Shown: in pieces, positions 30,899-41,835 of the stretch
Numbering within the stretch: position 1 is the first letter of the stretch
How the letters are laid out: each line of letters opens with the position of its first letter
Assembly: GCF_041765605.1 (NCBI RefSeq)
Contig: NZ_CP168900.1
Coordinates: forward strand, 2,124,001-2,188,000
Source of the DNA: Listeria monocytogenes
GTDB taxonomy: Bacteria; Bacillota; Bacilli; Lactobacillales; Listeriaceae
Reading direction: 5' to 3'
Length of the DNA: 64,000 nucleotides
Translations under genes and position numbers: made by a program
Notes under the pieces: generated by a model
The model's input: the letters and a program-made list of their open reading frames with translations, nothing else
Databases searched by the model: none
What the model was told of the DNA's origin: nothing

Positions 30899-31876
30899 TT
30901 ATTTATTAACAATGTTTAGTTGTTGCTCATTAACGAGTGGATAAATAGCTAGTTCTTCGCTCTCTAAATCCTCTTGGTGCATATCCACACCAGTAATTTG
31001 ACTGTTTCCGTATGTTCTATAATAATAAATTCCTTTATCGATATTGCAACATGAGGAATAAATGGTATGCTCGTATTTTTCCCCACCAACATCACAAAGA
31101 CCTTTTTGTTGTTCCACCGAGCCTAAAATATGGAAAAATTGGCTAATGCTTTCTGATTCAGAATCACCTGAAACAGAATTCAATTTGGTAAAAGTTGCTT
31201 TCACAAAACGAGACATAGAAGATAAATCGCCAGGTAAGCCGATTCCGCCCATCCCACGACTATAAGCATCCAAATCAATCTCGTTGGAAAAATTATTTTC
31301 TGGGGTTTCACTCGAAAGAACGCGATAATTGTTTAAATTAAATAGTTGGTAATCAAATGTTGGATTATTTGTTAACACGCCAACAGGATTATCATAAATG
31401 TGAAGTCCATCTTTCACACATTCCACTACAATAGATTCGTTTTGATCAGCCATCAACCAATGTAATTGAGATAGCGGCAAATTTTCACTAAAGCTAATAT
31501 TCACGAGATTGATTCTCTGAAGTAATCTTCTTGCTTCTTTTACAGTAGCGCATTGACCAAGAATCCACGGAATAAATTCAAATGGCGTTACATTGTCCTT
31601 ACCTTCTGCAAAATCCTTGTAATCCGCATTTCCTGAGAAATTGAGTCCTGCCATACTAAGGCCTTTTTCATTGGTAGCATCGTAATACAACGGGTAGTTT
31701 TCCATCACAGCAGCAATACCAATAAGTGCATAATGCTTCTCTATATCCTCTACCTTGCGAAAATGAAACGGGTAATTTTTCGGCGTAACAACCACAACCT
31801 CTTTGTAAGAAAGTTCATAATCGAAATTCCTTCCAAAATAGTGATCCTTCGTTGTATAAGTTATTGACGTACACAT
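30899..31876 (-). CDS. bsh: bile salt hydrolase
   Basis: Choloylglycine hydrolase that deconjugates bile salts, a gut-persistence factor of L. monocytogenes. 325 residues with the N-terminal nucleophile Cys2 (MCTSITYTTKDHYFGRNFDYE), conserved Arg16/Asp19 positions, and the NPTFDYQLFNLNNY region near 172. Start ATG 31876 with GGAGGG 7 nt upstream; the in-frame extension to 31993 would bury the cysteine and is rejected. It lies directly downstream of groESL in map order but has its own promoter region with sigma-B-like and PrfA-box-like sequences. Confidence 0.95.
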   Translation of the reverse strand: MCTSITYTTKDHYFGRNFDYELSYKEVVVVTPKNYPFHFRKVEDIEKHYALIGIAAVMENYPLYYDATNEKGLSMAGLNFSGNADYKDFAEGKDNVTPFEFIPWILGQCATVKEARRLLQRINLVNISFSENLPLSQLHWLMADQNESIVVECVKDGLHIYDNPVGVLTNNPTFDYQLFNLNNYRVLSSETPENNFSNEIDLDAYSRGMGGIGLPGDLSSMSRFVKATFTKLNSVSGDSESESISQFFHILGSVEQQKGLCDVGGEKYEHTIYSSCCNIDKGIYYYRTYGNSQITGVDMHQEDLESEELAIYPLVNEQQLNIVNK

Positions 31877-31917
31877 TAAAAATCCCTCCTCAAATTTTTC
31901 ACCATACATGTATACCA

Positions 31918-31942
31918 GTACCCTCGGACTTTTGTGTAAAAC
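31918..31942 (-). promoter_or_regulatory. sigma-B-type promoter for bsh
   Basis: On the minus strand GTTT, then 15 nt, then GGGTAC, close to the Listeria sigma-B consensus GTTT-N13-15-GGGTAT; it sits about 42 bp upstream of the bsh start. Bsh is known to be sigma-B dependent. Confidence 0.65.
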
Positions 31943-32009
31943 ATAATTTGTGGTTTTTTTCACAAAAAATGGGTAATTTATTACCTCATACAAGATGATT
32001 TGGCTCTGA

Positions 32010-32023
32010 TAAAAATTTTTTAA
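32010..32023 (-). promoter_or_regulatory. degenerate PrfA box upstream of bsh
   Basis: 14-bp near-palindrome TTAAAAAATTTTTA differs from the PrfA consensus TTAACANNTGTTAA at three positions. It lies about 134 bp upstream of the bsh start. A PrfA contribution to bsh is in the literature; the match here is weak and AT-rich enough to arise by chance. Confidence 0.35.
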
Positions 32024-32077
32024 AGTATACTCCTCTATTAACTTCTTGAAAATATTCTGCTATAAAATCATAACAAA

Positions 32078-32107
32078 AAAAGATCCCTGGAAAATCCAGA
32101 GATCTTT
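32078..32107 (-). terminator. terminator of groEL
   Basis: Stem agatcnctgga / tccagngatct with one internal mismatch, followed by a T-run on the minus strand, 25 bp after groEL. Confidence 0.8.
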
Positions 32108-32131
32108 TAAAAATGTCAGCTGATGTTAACC

Positions 32132-34079
<1,948 letters not shown>

Positions 34080-34117
34080 TGTAAATGACCTCCTCTGATA
34101 TAATTACATTTTTCATT

Positions 34118-34144
34118 TTAGCACTCGACACATTAGAGTGCTAA
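34118..34144. promoter_or_regulatory. CIRCE operator (HrcA binding site) of groESL
   Basis: Perfect consensus inverted repeat TTAGCACTC-N9-GAGTGCTAA, 39 bp upstream of groES. HrcA represses here and is released on heat stress. Confidence 0.97.
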
Positions 34145-34313
34145 TACAGTTATTATGATACCAAACTGAATAAAAATTGCAAGCAAAAACGTTTAAAAAA
34201 TGGAAGAATTCTTATTTGCGGTAAAGCTTGATAACGAGTACAATAAGGAGAGCTATTTCCGCTTTTTTAAAGTAATTTAGTTGAAGTTTGTTTATAGAAA
34301 GGATGCGTATTTT

Positions 34314-35000
34314 TTGGCTAAGCGTTATATTACGATTGTTTTAATTTATTTATTATTACTATTTTCTGCATCTGTTGGGATTCCAATTGTTCAACATATT
34401 TTACTAAGTACGACATCCCTTTCAGCGGAGAGCGCCGCATCTTATGGAATGGTTATCTGGTCAATATTCTCTAATCTTTTATCACTTGCAATTATCATTC
34501 CGATGCTTTACAGAAAACCAAAAGAAAATAAAATCGAAATCGGTGAAAAAACAAAACCGCTTCTAAGTATTGTGTGGATTGTCGGAGGAGTCATTGGCTT
34601 ATATGTGGCACAAATTATTTGTAGTGTTATTATTACGATGATTTCAGGGGAGTTAAGTAATTCTGCCAATACGGAGTTACTTGTTGATTTGACTAAAGCT
34701 GCACCTATTTTCTTGATCTTTATTTCTATTTTGGGACCGATTTTGGAAGAACTTGTCTTTCGAAAAGTGATTTTTGGTGGGCTAAGTAATGTGACGAATA
34801 TTCATGTGGCCGCAGTTATTAGTTCGCTTTTCTTTGGACTACTGCACGGCGATATTTCTTTCTTACTTACTTATTTTGTTATCGGACTAATTCTTTGTTT
34901 CCTTTATACGAAAACAAAACGGATTGCGGTTTCGATGGGGGCACATATTTTAATGAATACGATTGTTTTGCTTTTGAGTCTTGGAATTATTGGGGGATAA
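34314..35000 (+). CDS. CPBP (CAAX) family membrane metalloprotease
   Basis: 228-residue integral membrane protein of the Abi/CPBP family with the two hallmark motifs EELVFRKVIFGG (EExxxR) near 151 and FFGLLHGD (FxxxH) near 184, plus a C-terminal GAHILMNT motif. I chose TTG at 34314, with AAAGGA 10 nt upstream, over the TTG at 34281 that lacks a site. Gene order beside groESL matches ydiL of Bacillus. In Gram-positives such enzymes often act in bacteriocin self-protection or processing; the substrate here is unknown. Confidence 0.85.
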   Translation: MAKRYITIVLIYLLLLFSASVGIPIVQHILLSTTSLSAESAASYGMVIWSIFSNLLSLAIIIPMLYRKPKENKIEIGEKTKPLLSIVWIVGGVIGLYVAQIICSVIITMISGELSNSANTELLVDLTKAAPIFLIFISILGPILEELVFRKVIFGGLSNVTNIHVAAVISSLFFGLLHGDISFLLTYFVIGLILCFLYTKTKRIAVSMGAHILMNTIVLLLSLGIIGG

Positions 35001-35001
35001 T

Positions 35002-35199
35002 ATGAAAAATTCATTAATTAAGCAAAGTTTTCTCTATTTTGCGCTTGGTCTTGTATTTGTATATTTTGTAGTTGTTCGTGTGGCTGATTATGGTTATGAT
35101 GTGCTTGCATATATACTAATTATCATGACGTTAATGGATTTTGGCATTGGCATTGGCCTGATTATCACCGGACTGAAAAGACGTAAAAAAAACCTGTAG
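35002..35199 (+). CDS. DUF4305 small membrane protein, YdiK-like
   Basis: 65-residue protein with two helices and a basic tail (KRRKKNL). It begins 1 bp after the CPBP stop with GGGGG upstream, so the two are translated together, as with ydiL-ydiK in Bacillus. Function unknown. Confidence 0.75.
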   Translation: MKNSLIKQSFLYFALGLVFVYFVVVRVADYGYDVLAYILIIMTLMDFGIGIGLIITGLKRRKKNL

Positions 35200-35230
35200 A
35201 AAGTAAGTTTTGCTTACCTTCTACAGGTTT
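35190..35230. terminator. bidirectional terminator between ydiK-like gene and rex
   Basis: 18-bp stem (aaacctgtagaaagtaag against cttaccttctacaggttt, one mismatch), flanked by A-run and T-run; the upstream gene's stop codon is inside it. Confidence 0.9.
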
Positions 35231-35232
35231 TT

Positions 35233-35880
35233 TTATTCTGTTTTCGCTGGATAATTTTCCAGGAAATAGATTAACGTTTGTAATTCCGTAGTCAAATCGA
35301 TATGGTGCACACGAACTTGTTTTGGAACACTGATACGAGCTGGTGTAAAGTTTAGAATACCTTTTACATCTGCTTCGATTAAACGATCTACTGTTACTTG
35401 TGCTTCGTCAGCAGGAACTGTCAGAATAACTACTTCCACACCGTTTTCACGAACAATTTCTTCCATATCATTTAAGTGATAAATTGGAATGTCTTGTTGA
35501 ACACTACCTACTTTCGCTGGATCTACATCAAATGCAGCAACGATTTTGATATTATTATTTTTCATGAAATTATAATGTAATAATGCTGTACCTAGGTTAC
35601 CTACACCGATTAGTGCAACATTTGTCTGTTTGTCCTGACTAAGTGTTTTGCTGAAAAAGTCGAGTATGTAAGAAACGTTATACCCGTATCCTTTCTTACC
35701 TAATGCGCCAAAGTACGAAAAATCACGTCGAATAGTCGCTGAATCAACTTTCACCGCTTCACTTAATTCCGCCGATGATACTCGTTCCTTACCTGACTCA
35801 TCTAAGTATTTCAAGTAACGATGATATAATGGTAAGCGTTTTGCTGTCGCTTGTGGAATTTTTGTTGTTTCCTCCATCAT
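35233..35880 (-). CDS. rex: redox-sensing transcriptional repressor Rex
   Basis: 215-residue NAD(H)-sensing repressor of fermentation and anaerobic respiration genes. N-terminal winged helix ([45 protein letters not shown]) and Rossmann domain with [16 protein letters not shown] near 85. Start at ATG 35880 gives the family length; the extension to 35949 has no function in the alignment I recall. A half Rex-like site (TTGTGAAAT) is near 35975 but the second half is poor. Confidence 0.95.
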   Translation of the reverse strand: MMEETTKIPQATAKRLPLYHRYLKYLDESGKERVSSAELSEAVKVDSATIRRDFSYFGALGKKGYGYNVSYILDFFSKTLSQDKQTNVALIGVGNLGTALLHYNFMKNNNIKIVAAFDVDPAKVGSVQQDIPIYHLNDMEEIVRENGVEVVILTVPADEAQVTVDRLIEADVKGILNFTPARISVPKQVRVHHIDLTTELQTLIYFLENYPAKTE

Positions 35881-36190
35881 GCCTTCTGTCCCTTCTTCTT
35901 TTAAATTTTTTCTGAAGTTGAAGCTTTTGTGAACTGTACTTCCTTTCACATGCTTGCTTATATACTATAAACATTTCACAAGGAATGCACAAACTTTTTG
36001 CTCATAACTTTCAAGTAAGGTTTTGTCCTGCAAAATATCCAGTGCAGTCCTTCTTTTCTATTCTACGCTAAAATCACAAATAATGCGAGTGTTTTCACAA
36101 TCTATTTTATTCGTGCATACGTGGCTATCACATTGCGATTACTTGGCTTTTAAGATAAACTAGTAGGGAGAACGTTCGAGGAGAGAGATT
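35881..36190. other. divergent intergenic region rex / ABC-F
   Basis: 310 bp between divergent genes. Apart from a half Rex-like motif on the minus strand near 35975 and AT-rich promoter-like patches, no gene or strong hairpin is visible. Confidence 0.5.
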
Positions 36191-38143
36191 ATGATATTAT
36201 TACAAGTTCAGCAAATTTCTAAATTCTTCGGTGCAGAAGTTATTTTAGATAATATTAAATTAGAAGTTAAAACAGGCGACCGAATCGCTCTAGTTGGCCG
36301 AAATGGCGCAGGAAAATCCACTTTACTTAAAATTATCGCTGGTAAGATGAGCTACGACGGCGGAACTATCTCCAAACCAAAAAGCGTAGAAATCGGCTAT
36401 TTAGCGCAAAATACCGGGCTAGAATCTTCTAAAACAATTTGGGATGAAATGCTTAGTGTGTTTGATTCGCTTCGAAAAATGGAAGCTGATTTACGTAAAA
36501 TGGAGCTTCGTCTTGGCGAACCAGAACTTTATAATGACCCAGAAAAATACCAAGCACTAATGACAGACTATGACACGTTACAACATACTTTTAAAGAAAT
36601 AGGCGGTTATACTTATGAAGCAGAAATTCGTTCTGTTTTAAATGGATTGCGTTTTTATCCAGAAGATTATGAAGTAGAAATTGCTTCTTTAAGCGGTGGA
36701 CAAAAGACAAGACTTGCTTTAGCTAAATTATTACTAGCTAAACAAGATATTCTTGTTCTTGATGAACCGACCAACCATTTAGATATCGAAACACTAGCAT
36801 GGCTCGAAACTTACTTGCAAAATTATCACGGTTCATTACTCATCGTTTCCCACGACCGTTACTTCCTTGATAAAGTCGTGAATCAAGTATATGAAATCAG
36901 CCGCACAAAAATAGACCATTACAAAGGGAATTACAGCTCCTTCGTAAGTCAAAAACAAGCGAAATTAGAGCAAATGTGGAAAGAATTCGACAAACAACAA
37001 AAGCAAATTGCGAAACTTGAAGATTTTGTTGCCAGAAATATCGTTCGCGCATCGACAACGAAGCGCGCCCAGAGTAGAAGAAAACAATTAGAAAAAATGG
37101 ATGTACTTGGTCGCCCGCAAGGTGATGAAAAAGCGGCTCGTTTTGGTTTCCAATTTGAAAAGCAAACAGGTAAAGATGTATTAATGGTAGATCAGCTGAG
37201 CATTGGTTACGCGAAAGATAAGCGCATTGCTTCCAACTTAACATTCGAAATGAAACGCCAAGATAGTCTCGCGCTCGTTGGTCCAAACGGAATCGGCAAG
37301 TCTACCCTGCTTAAAACACTTATTCGTGACATTCCAGCTCTAAGTGGCGAATTCCATTTCGGGGCTGGCGTGAAAATTGGCTACTACGATCAAGAGCAAG
37401 CCAAATTGACATCTAACAAAACGGTTTTAATGGAACTATGGGACGATTATCCAGAACTGAATGAAGTAAATGTTCGTACAACGCTCGGGAATTTTCTTTT
37501 TTCAGATGATGATGTATTAAAAAATGTCCAATCTTTAAGCGGTGGCGAAAAAGCGCGGCTCGCCCTTGCGAAACTTACTTTATTAGAGGCCAATGTCCTT
37601 ATTCTCGATGAACCGACCAACCATTTAGACATTGAAAGTAAAGAAGTTTTAGAAGCTGCTTTAATCGATTTTGAAGGCACCATTCTATTTGTTTCCCATG
37701 ACCGCTATTTTATCAACCGAATTGCTTCGAAAATCGTCGAGCTAGCGCCGGAAAAAGCGACCGTTTTCTTAGGAGATTACGATTATTATCAAGAAAAATT
37801 AGCTGAAGCAAAGGAACTCGCACGTCTTGATGCCGAAGATCGTCGCAAAAAAGGAGAACAAGTGGAAGCAACCGCCTCTGTTCGAAAATTAAACTATCAA
37901 GAAGAAAAAGAACAACAAAAACTTCTTCGCCAAAGAAAACGCAAGCTAGAAGAAGTAGAAAAATCCATGGAAGCAACCGATGAAAAAATCGCCGAACTTG
38001 AACACCAATTAACGAACCCAGAAGTTTTCCAAGATCATGAAAAAGCCCTTGAAATCACTCAAGAGCTAGACGCCGTAAAAGCAACCGGAGAAAAACTTAT
38101 GGAAGAGTGGGAAACATTAAGCGAAGAACTGGAATCCATGTAA
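36191..38143 (+). CDS. ABC-F family ribosomal ATPase, YdiF-like
   Basis: 650-residue soluble twin-ABC protein without membrane domains. Walker A motifs GRNGAGKSTLLKI near 36 and GPNGIGKSTLLKT near 361; signatures SLSGGQKTRLALAK near 161 and SLSGGEKARLALAK near 447; linker between the domains (about 240-320) and a C-terminal coiled coil (about 540-650, rich in K, E, Q). ABC-F proteins act on the ribosome, as translation factors or antibiotic-protection proteins. Length and C-terminal coiled coil fit the housekeeping YdiF/Uup branch rather than a resistance subtype. Confidence 0.9.
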   Translation: MILLQVQQISKFFGAEVILDNIKLEVKTGDRIALVGRNGAGKSTLLKIIAGKMSYDGGTISKPKSVEIGYLAQNTGLESSKTIWDEMLSVFDSLRKMEADLRKMELRLGEPELYNDPEKYQALMTDYDTLQHTFKEIGGYTYEAEIRSVLNGLRFYPEDYEVEIASLSGGQKTRLALAKLLLAKQDILVLDEPTNHLDIETLAWLETYLQNYHGSLLIVSHDRYFLDKVVNQVYEISRTKIDHYKGNYSSFVSQKQAKLEQMWKEFDKQQKQIAKLEDFVARNIVRASTTKRAQSRRKQLEKMDVLGRPQGDEKAARFGFQFEKQTGKDVLMVDQLSIGYAKDKRIASNLTFEMKRQDSLALVGPNGIGKSTLLKTLIRDIPALSGEFHFGAGVKIGYYDQEQAKLTSNKTVLMELWDDYPELNEVNVRTTLGNFLFSDDDVLKNVQSLSGGEKARLALAKLTLLEANVLILDEPTNHLDIESKEVLEAALIDFEGTILFVSHDRYFINRIASKIVELAPEKATVFLGDYDYYQEKLAEAKELARLDAEDRRKKGEQVEATASVRKLNYQEEKEQQKLLRQRKRKLEEVEKSMEATDEKIAELEHQLTNPEVFQDHEKALEITQELDAVKATGEKLMEEWETLSEELESM

Positions 38144-38167
38144 TCTGCATAAAAAAAGGAGCAAACA

Positions 38168-39127
38168 ATGAAAAAGATTTTAATTATTTCTAGTTCGATT
38201 GTCGTTAGTTTACTTGTCATTATTACTATTTGCGCAAGTTTTTACTTGTATAGTTATGCTTTGGCTCGTGACAATTCCAGCATGAATGACACTGCAACAA
38301 CAGACGAAACCACCGCCACAGCCAAACTAGCAAAGAAAAACCGGGAAGAAAATGTGGCTTGGATGGAAAAGCAAAATCTCACGCAATGGACAGAAAAAAC
38401 AGCAGACGATTTGAAACTTGTTGCTACTTATTTAGCAGCAGATAAACCATCTAACACAACCATCATTTTAGCCCACGGTTATCGCGGTAAAAGCGGTAAA
38501 GTTGAAATGGCAGGTCTTGCTCGGATGTACCATGAAAAATTTAGTTACAACGTTTTAATGCCTGATGCTAGAGCGCACGGCAAAAGCGAAGGTGAAAATA
38601 TTGGATTTGGTTGGCCTGAACGAAAAGATTATGTGGAGTGGATTGACCAAGTAATTGATAAAAACGGTACAGATACGCAAATCGCACTACATGGTGTTTC
38701 CATGGGTAGTTCTACTGTCCTTATGACAAGCGGTGAAAAGCTACCAAAACAAGTCAAAAGTGTTATCGCGGATTGTGGCTATACCTCGATGGACGCTGAA
38801 CTTTCTTATCAATTAAAAGCCATGTTCCACTTACCAAAATTTCCGATAATCCCAACAGCTAGTTTAATTAATAAAGCCAAAGAAGGTTTCTTTTTCAGCG
38901 AAGCAAGTGCGATTGATGCGGTCGCTAAAACAGACTTGCCGATTTTCTACATTCATGGTGATTCGGATGCATTCGTCCCCACTTATATGGTAGACGAACT
39001 TTACGATGCTACGAATAGCTATAAAGAAAAATGGATTGTCAAAGGAGCAGAACACGGTCAAGCATTCACGGTAGATCCAAAAACATACGAAGAAAAAGTA
39101 CGCCAATTTTTAAATAAAACGATGTAA
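38168..39127 (+). CDS. membrane-anchored alpha/beta hydrolase
   Basis: 319-residue protein with an N-terminal membrane anchor (about 5-30) and an external alpha/beta hydrolase domain: oxyanion region ILAHGYRGKSG near 101, nucleophile elbow HGVSMGSSTVLM near 175, acid near HGDSDAFVP and histidine in AEHGQAF near 296. Belongs to the family with B. subtilis YkfD/YqkD-type hydrolases of unknown substrate. Start ATG has AAAGGAG upstream, 24 bp after the ABC-F gene, so co-transcription is likely. Confidence 0.82.
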   Translation: MKKILIISSSIVVSLLVIITICASFYLYSYALARDNSSMNDTATTDETTATAKLAKKNREENVAWMEKQNLTQWTEKTADDLKLVATYLAADKPSNTTIILAHGYRGKSGKVEMAGLARMYHEKFSYNVLMPDARAHGKSEGENIGFGWPERKDYVEWIDQVIDKNGTDTQIALHGVSMGSSTVLMTSGEKLPKQVKSVIADCGYTSMDAELSYQLKAMFHLPKFPIIPTASLINKAKEGFFFSEASAIDAVAKTDLPIFYIHGDSDAFVPTYMVDELYDATNSYKEKWIVKGAEHGQAFTVDPKTYEEKVRQFLNKTM

Positions 39128-39213
39128 AAAGCAGTTATCCTCTAGGAACTAGATACTATATGTTAGGAAGGAAAAAATTGGCAAGTAATAAGTAAATGTG
39201 TTACTATATAAAT

Positions 39214-39326
39214 GAAAAGAGAGCCATGCGACAACATGACTCTCTCGCAAACACCATTTAAGATGGTGACAGCCTTTTATATGATTTATTTAAAAACCAC
39301 TAGCTGTCAGGCTTATGAGTGGTTTT
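39214..39326 (+). ncRNA. candidate RNA antitoxin (antisense to the holin-like toxin mRNA)
   Basis: A plus-strand promoter-like sequence, TTGGCA at 39179 and TACTAT 18 nt later, would start a ~110-nt RNA with two stems (near 39219-39248 and 39253-39270) ending at the stem aaaaaccact / agtggttttt near 39292-39326, with a T-rich tail. Its 3' half is antisense to the end of the toxin mRNA. This convergent, 3'-overlapping layout is that of txpA/RatA-type loci. The transcript ends are predicted, not measured. Confidence 0.5.
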
Positions 39327-39412
39327 TATTTTTTGTCATTTTTGCTGTTCATGATTGTTACGATTAAGACTGCAAAAGCAATCATCAGCGTAAGACTCTC
39401 GAAAACAGTCAC
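39326..39412 (-). CDS. putative holin-like type I toxin peptide
   Basis: 28-residue hydrophobic peptide beginning MTVFESLTLMIAFAVLIVTI and ending NSKNDKK. This pattern (MTVFE/YESL, one membrane helix, basic tail) is that of the TxpA/BsrG holin-like toxin family. Start GTG at 39412 has AAAGGA 7 nt upstream. The mRNA likely begins near 39515 from an extended -10 box (TGCTATAAT), giving a ~100-nt structured leader with the palindrome TGGTGCACCA. Too short for normal gene callers. Confidence 0.75.
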   Translation of the reverse strand: MTVFESLTLMIAFAVLIVTIMNSKNDKK

Positions 39413-39517
39413 ACGTTTATCCTTTCTAGGTAACGCTTAAAAAACAACATAAACACCACCTACTTTCTGGATGAAAAAGGCTGGTGCACCACCATAAACT
39501 TATTTGCATCACAATTA

Positions 39518-39545
39518 TAGCATGCAAGTATCTTTAGAAAAAGAG
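39518..39545 (-). promoter_or_regulatory. promoter of the toxin mRNA
   Basis: Minus-strand extended -10 element TGCTATAAT near 39524-39532, with a poor -35 region; transcription would begin near 39515. Confidence 0.45.
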
Positions 39546-39601
39546 TTGGCGCGAAAGTTGTATTTTAGAGGCATAATCGGAAAATTGAGCTAATAAAAAT
39601 A

Positions 39602-39639
39602 GACTGCAGCGAAAGTAATAGTTCACTTTCACTGCAGTC
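39602..39639 (-). terminator. terminator of the tsa operon
   Basis: 15-bp stem (gactgcagcgaaagt against actttcactgcagtc, one mismatch), AT-rich tail on the minus strand, 33 bp after tsaD. Confidence 0.8.
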
Positions 39640-39671
39640 CGAAGCGTGCGGAACGAAAAATCGCGCGCTTT

Positions 39672-40694
39672 TTATATATCTTCCAGCAATAATCCCGGAT
39701 TCGCATTCATATCAAAACCACTACGTTTTCCTTGTAAGAAACTCACAGTCCCTGCAGCAGCAATCATTGCCGCATTGTCTCCGCATAAGGCTAATGGTGG
39801 AATAATCAGTTCTGTCTCCGGGAGCTCTAGTTTTACTTCTTGAATAAGGCGTTCTCGTAAACCTTGGTTCGCTGCCACGCCTCCCGCAAGAAGCAGTTGT
39901 TTCACATCGTATTGTTTAGCTGCGCGAATCGTTTTGCTTACTAAAACATCCACAACGCTTGCTTGAAAACTCGCCGCCATATCGTTTGGATTTGGCTCCT
40001 CACCACGCTGCCTTAAATTATGAAGCGTGTTAATAAAGGAAGACTTCAATCCACTAAAACTAAAATCAAACGAACCCTCATCCATCATCGCCCTTGGAAA
40101 ATGAAACGTGTCTTCGCCGTCTTTGGCAAGTTTATCAATTTGCACGCCGCCCGGATAAGCAAGACCAAGTGTGCGCGCTACTTTATCATAAGCTTCACCA
40201 GCTGCATCGTCCCTTGTCTCCCCGATAATTTCAAACTCATTGTCCGCTTTCATTAAAACTAGTTCAGTATGACCGCCGCTGACAACTAATGAAAGTAGCG
40301 GAAATTTGAGTTCAGTTTCAAAACGATTTGCGTAAATATGGCCAGCGATGTGATGCACGCCGACTAAAGGTAAATTATGCATAAAAGCAAGCGTTTTAGC
40401 CGCATTCACTCCGATAAGCAAAGCGCCAACCAAGCCTGGACCTTCTGTCACAGCTACCCCGTCTAAATCATCCATCGTCACATTTGCTTGTTTTAAAGCT
40501 TCTTCAATCACAAGCGTAATTTGCTCCACATGATGTCTCGAGGCGATTTCAGGAACTACCCCGCCAAATCGTTTATGGCTCTCAATTTGAGAAGCCACCA
40601 CACTTGATATAATTTCATTACCATTTTTCACAACAGAAGCAGCTGTTTCATCACAGCTAGATTCTATTCCAAGAATTAATGTATTTTTTTTCAT
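39672..40694 (-). CDS. tsaD: tRNA threonylcarbamoyladenosine transferase TsaD
   Basis: Catalytic subunit placing the threonylcarbamoyl group on A37 of ANN-decoding tRNAs, with TsaB and TsaE. Motifs: [15 protein letters not shown] at the start, metal-binding [11 protein letters not shown] near 111 (HxxxH), [10 protein letters not shown] near 133, and [12 protein letters not shown] near 295. Length 340. Start ATG 40694 overlaps the rimI stop (ATGA) with GGTGGA upstream; the GTG at 40706 is less likely. Confidence 0.97.
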   Translation of the reverse strand: MKKNTLILGIESSCDETAASVVKNGNEIISSVVASQIESHKRFGGVVPEIASRHHVEQITLVIEEALKQANVTMDDLDGVAVTEGPGLVGALLIGVNAAKTLAFMHNLPLVGVHHIAGHIYANRFETELKFPLLSLVVSGGHTELVLMKADNEFEIIGETRDDAAGEAYDKVARTLGLAYPGGVQIDKLAKDGEDTFHFPRAMMDEGSFDFSFSGLKSSFINTLHNLRQRGEEPNPNDMAASFQASVVDVLVSKTIRAAKQYDVKQLLLAGGVAANQGLRERLIQEVKLELPETELIIPPLALCGDNAAMIAAAGTVSFLQGKRSGFDMNANPGLLLEDI

Positions 40695-41146
40695 AAGTCC
40701 ACCCACATCACTAGCGCGTCTTCTTTCGTATCCGGATAATAGTTTTTCCGAATGGCGCCGTCTTGAAATCCTAATTTCTTATAAAGCCCTTGTGCTACAT
40801 CGTTGGATACGCGAACTTCTAACGTCATCCGAACAATACCGCGCTCTTTCGCAACCCGAATCATTTCCCGCAAAAGCGCCTCGCCGTAATGATTCCCTTG
40901 ATAATCTGGATGAATCGCAATATTCGTAATATGTCCTTCGTCTAAAACAAGCCAAACACCCGCATAGCCCACTGTTTGCTCCTCGTGAATCGCAAGTAAA
41001 TAATAGGCGTATTGATTAATAATAAATTCATTCCGAAAAGCCGCTTCCGTCCAAGGTACTGTGAATGCAGCATTTTCGACATTCATAATACTTTTTAAAT
41101 CAGCCACCGTAGCTTCTCGAAATAATAAGGCATCATCCAAACTCAC
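40691..41146 (-). CDS. rimI: ribosomal-protein-alanine N-acetyltransferase RimI
   Basis: GNAT acetyltransferase, 151 residues, with the acetyl-CoA loop [18 protein letters not shown] near 85 and the C-terminal [19 protein letters not shown] near 124. The chosen start is GTG 41146, overlapping the tsaB stop by 4 bp with GAGGGG 6 nt upstream; the ATG at 41170 is an alternative. Lies between tsaB and tsaD, the conserved order. Confidence 0.92.
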   Translation of the reverse strand: MSLDDALLFREATVADLKSIMNVENAAFTVPWTEAAFRNEFIINQYAYYLLAIHEEQTVGYAGVWLVLDEGHITNIAIHPDYQGNHYGEALLREMIRVAKERGIVRMTLEVRVSNDVAQGLYKKLGFQDGAIRKNYYPDTKEDALVMWVDL

Positions 41147-41835
41147 TCGGAACCCCTCGATTCCAACCATTTGCTCTCCGCTTCTGCCAGTTTTAAATAA
41201 GCAGGGACAAAGTTGTCTGCCGGCTCACCGTCCAAATCCGCTGCTAGTTTTACAAGTGAGCTAGCCCGCGAATACGTATAATCCGCCTGACCAAAAATCG
41301 CCTGCTCGCCAAGGATTTCCGTCACAGTCGCACAAATTTGTTCCGTTAAAGTTCCAACAAATAAAATTGGTTCGTCACTTGACGCCAAAGGTTCAAGTAA
41401 TTCAGCTAAAGCAATATGTCCATCTGCAAAAATATTTTCCATTTTGCCCTCGCTTGCATGATAAATACCCGCATATACATTATTACGGCGCGCATCCATC
41501 AACGCAACCACTTTTCCAGGAAAGTACAAACCATTCTCTGCTAAAAGTGCCAAAGAAGAAATACCTACAATCGGAATCCCCGCATCCCAAGCCATTGTTT
41601 TCGCAACTGTTACGCCAATACGAAGCCCGGTATAAGATCCTGGACCTTTTGCCACAGCGATTTTTTTTAAGTCAGTAGGTTTTACTCCACATTCATCCAT
41701 TAAAGCAGCAATCGCCGGAAGTAAGCGCACACTATGATTTTTTTTCAAATTTGTTGTATATTCACCGAGAACGACACCCTCATTAAAAAGTGCTATCGTC
41801 ATCGTATCGGAAGACGTATCCATTCCAAGTATCAT
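41143..41835 (-). CDS. tsaB: tRNA threonylcarbamoyladenosine biosynthesis protein TsaB
   Basis: ASKHA-fold partner of TsaD, lacking the metal-binding histidines. 230 residues beginning MILGMDTSSDTMTIAL, with GPGSYTGLRIGVTVAKTMAW near 65. Overlaps tsaE by 4 bp upstream and rimI downstream. Confidence 0.95.
   Translation of the reverse strand: MILGMDTSSDTMTIALFNEGVVLGEYTTNLKKNHSVRLLPAIAALMDECGVKPTDLKKIAVAKGPGSYTGLRIGVTVAKTMAWDAGIPIVGISSLALLAENGLYFPGKVVALMDARRNNVYAGIYHASEGKMENIFADGHIALAELLEPLASSDEPILFVGTLTEQICATVTEILGEQAIFGQADYTYSRASSLVKLAADLDGEPADNFVPAYLKLAEAESKWLESRGSE

Noticed and set aside
35925-36000. Rex operator upstream of rex
   Set aside because: Only one half (TTGTGAAAT) is good; the other inverted TTCACA lies at the wrong spacing.
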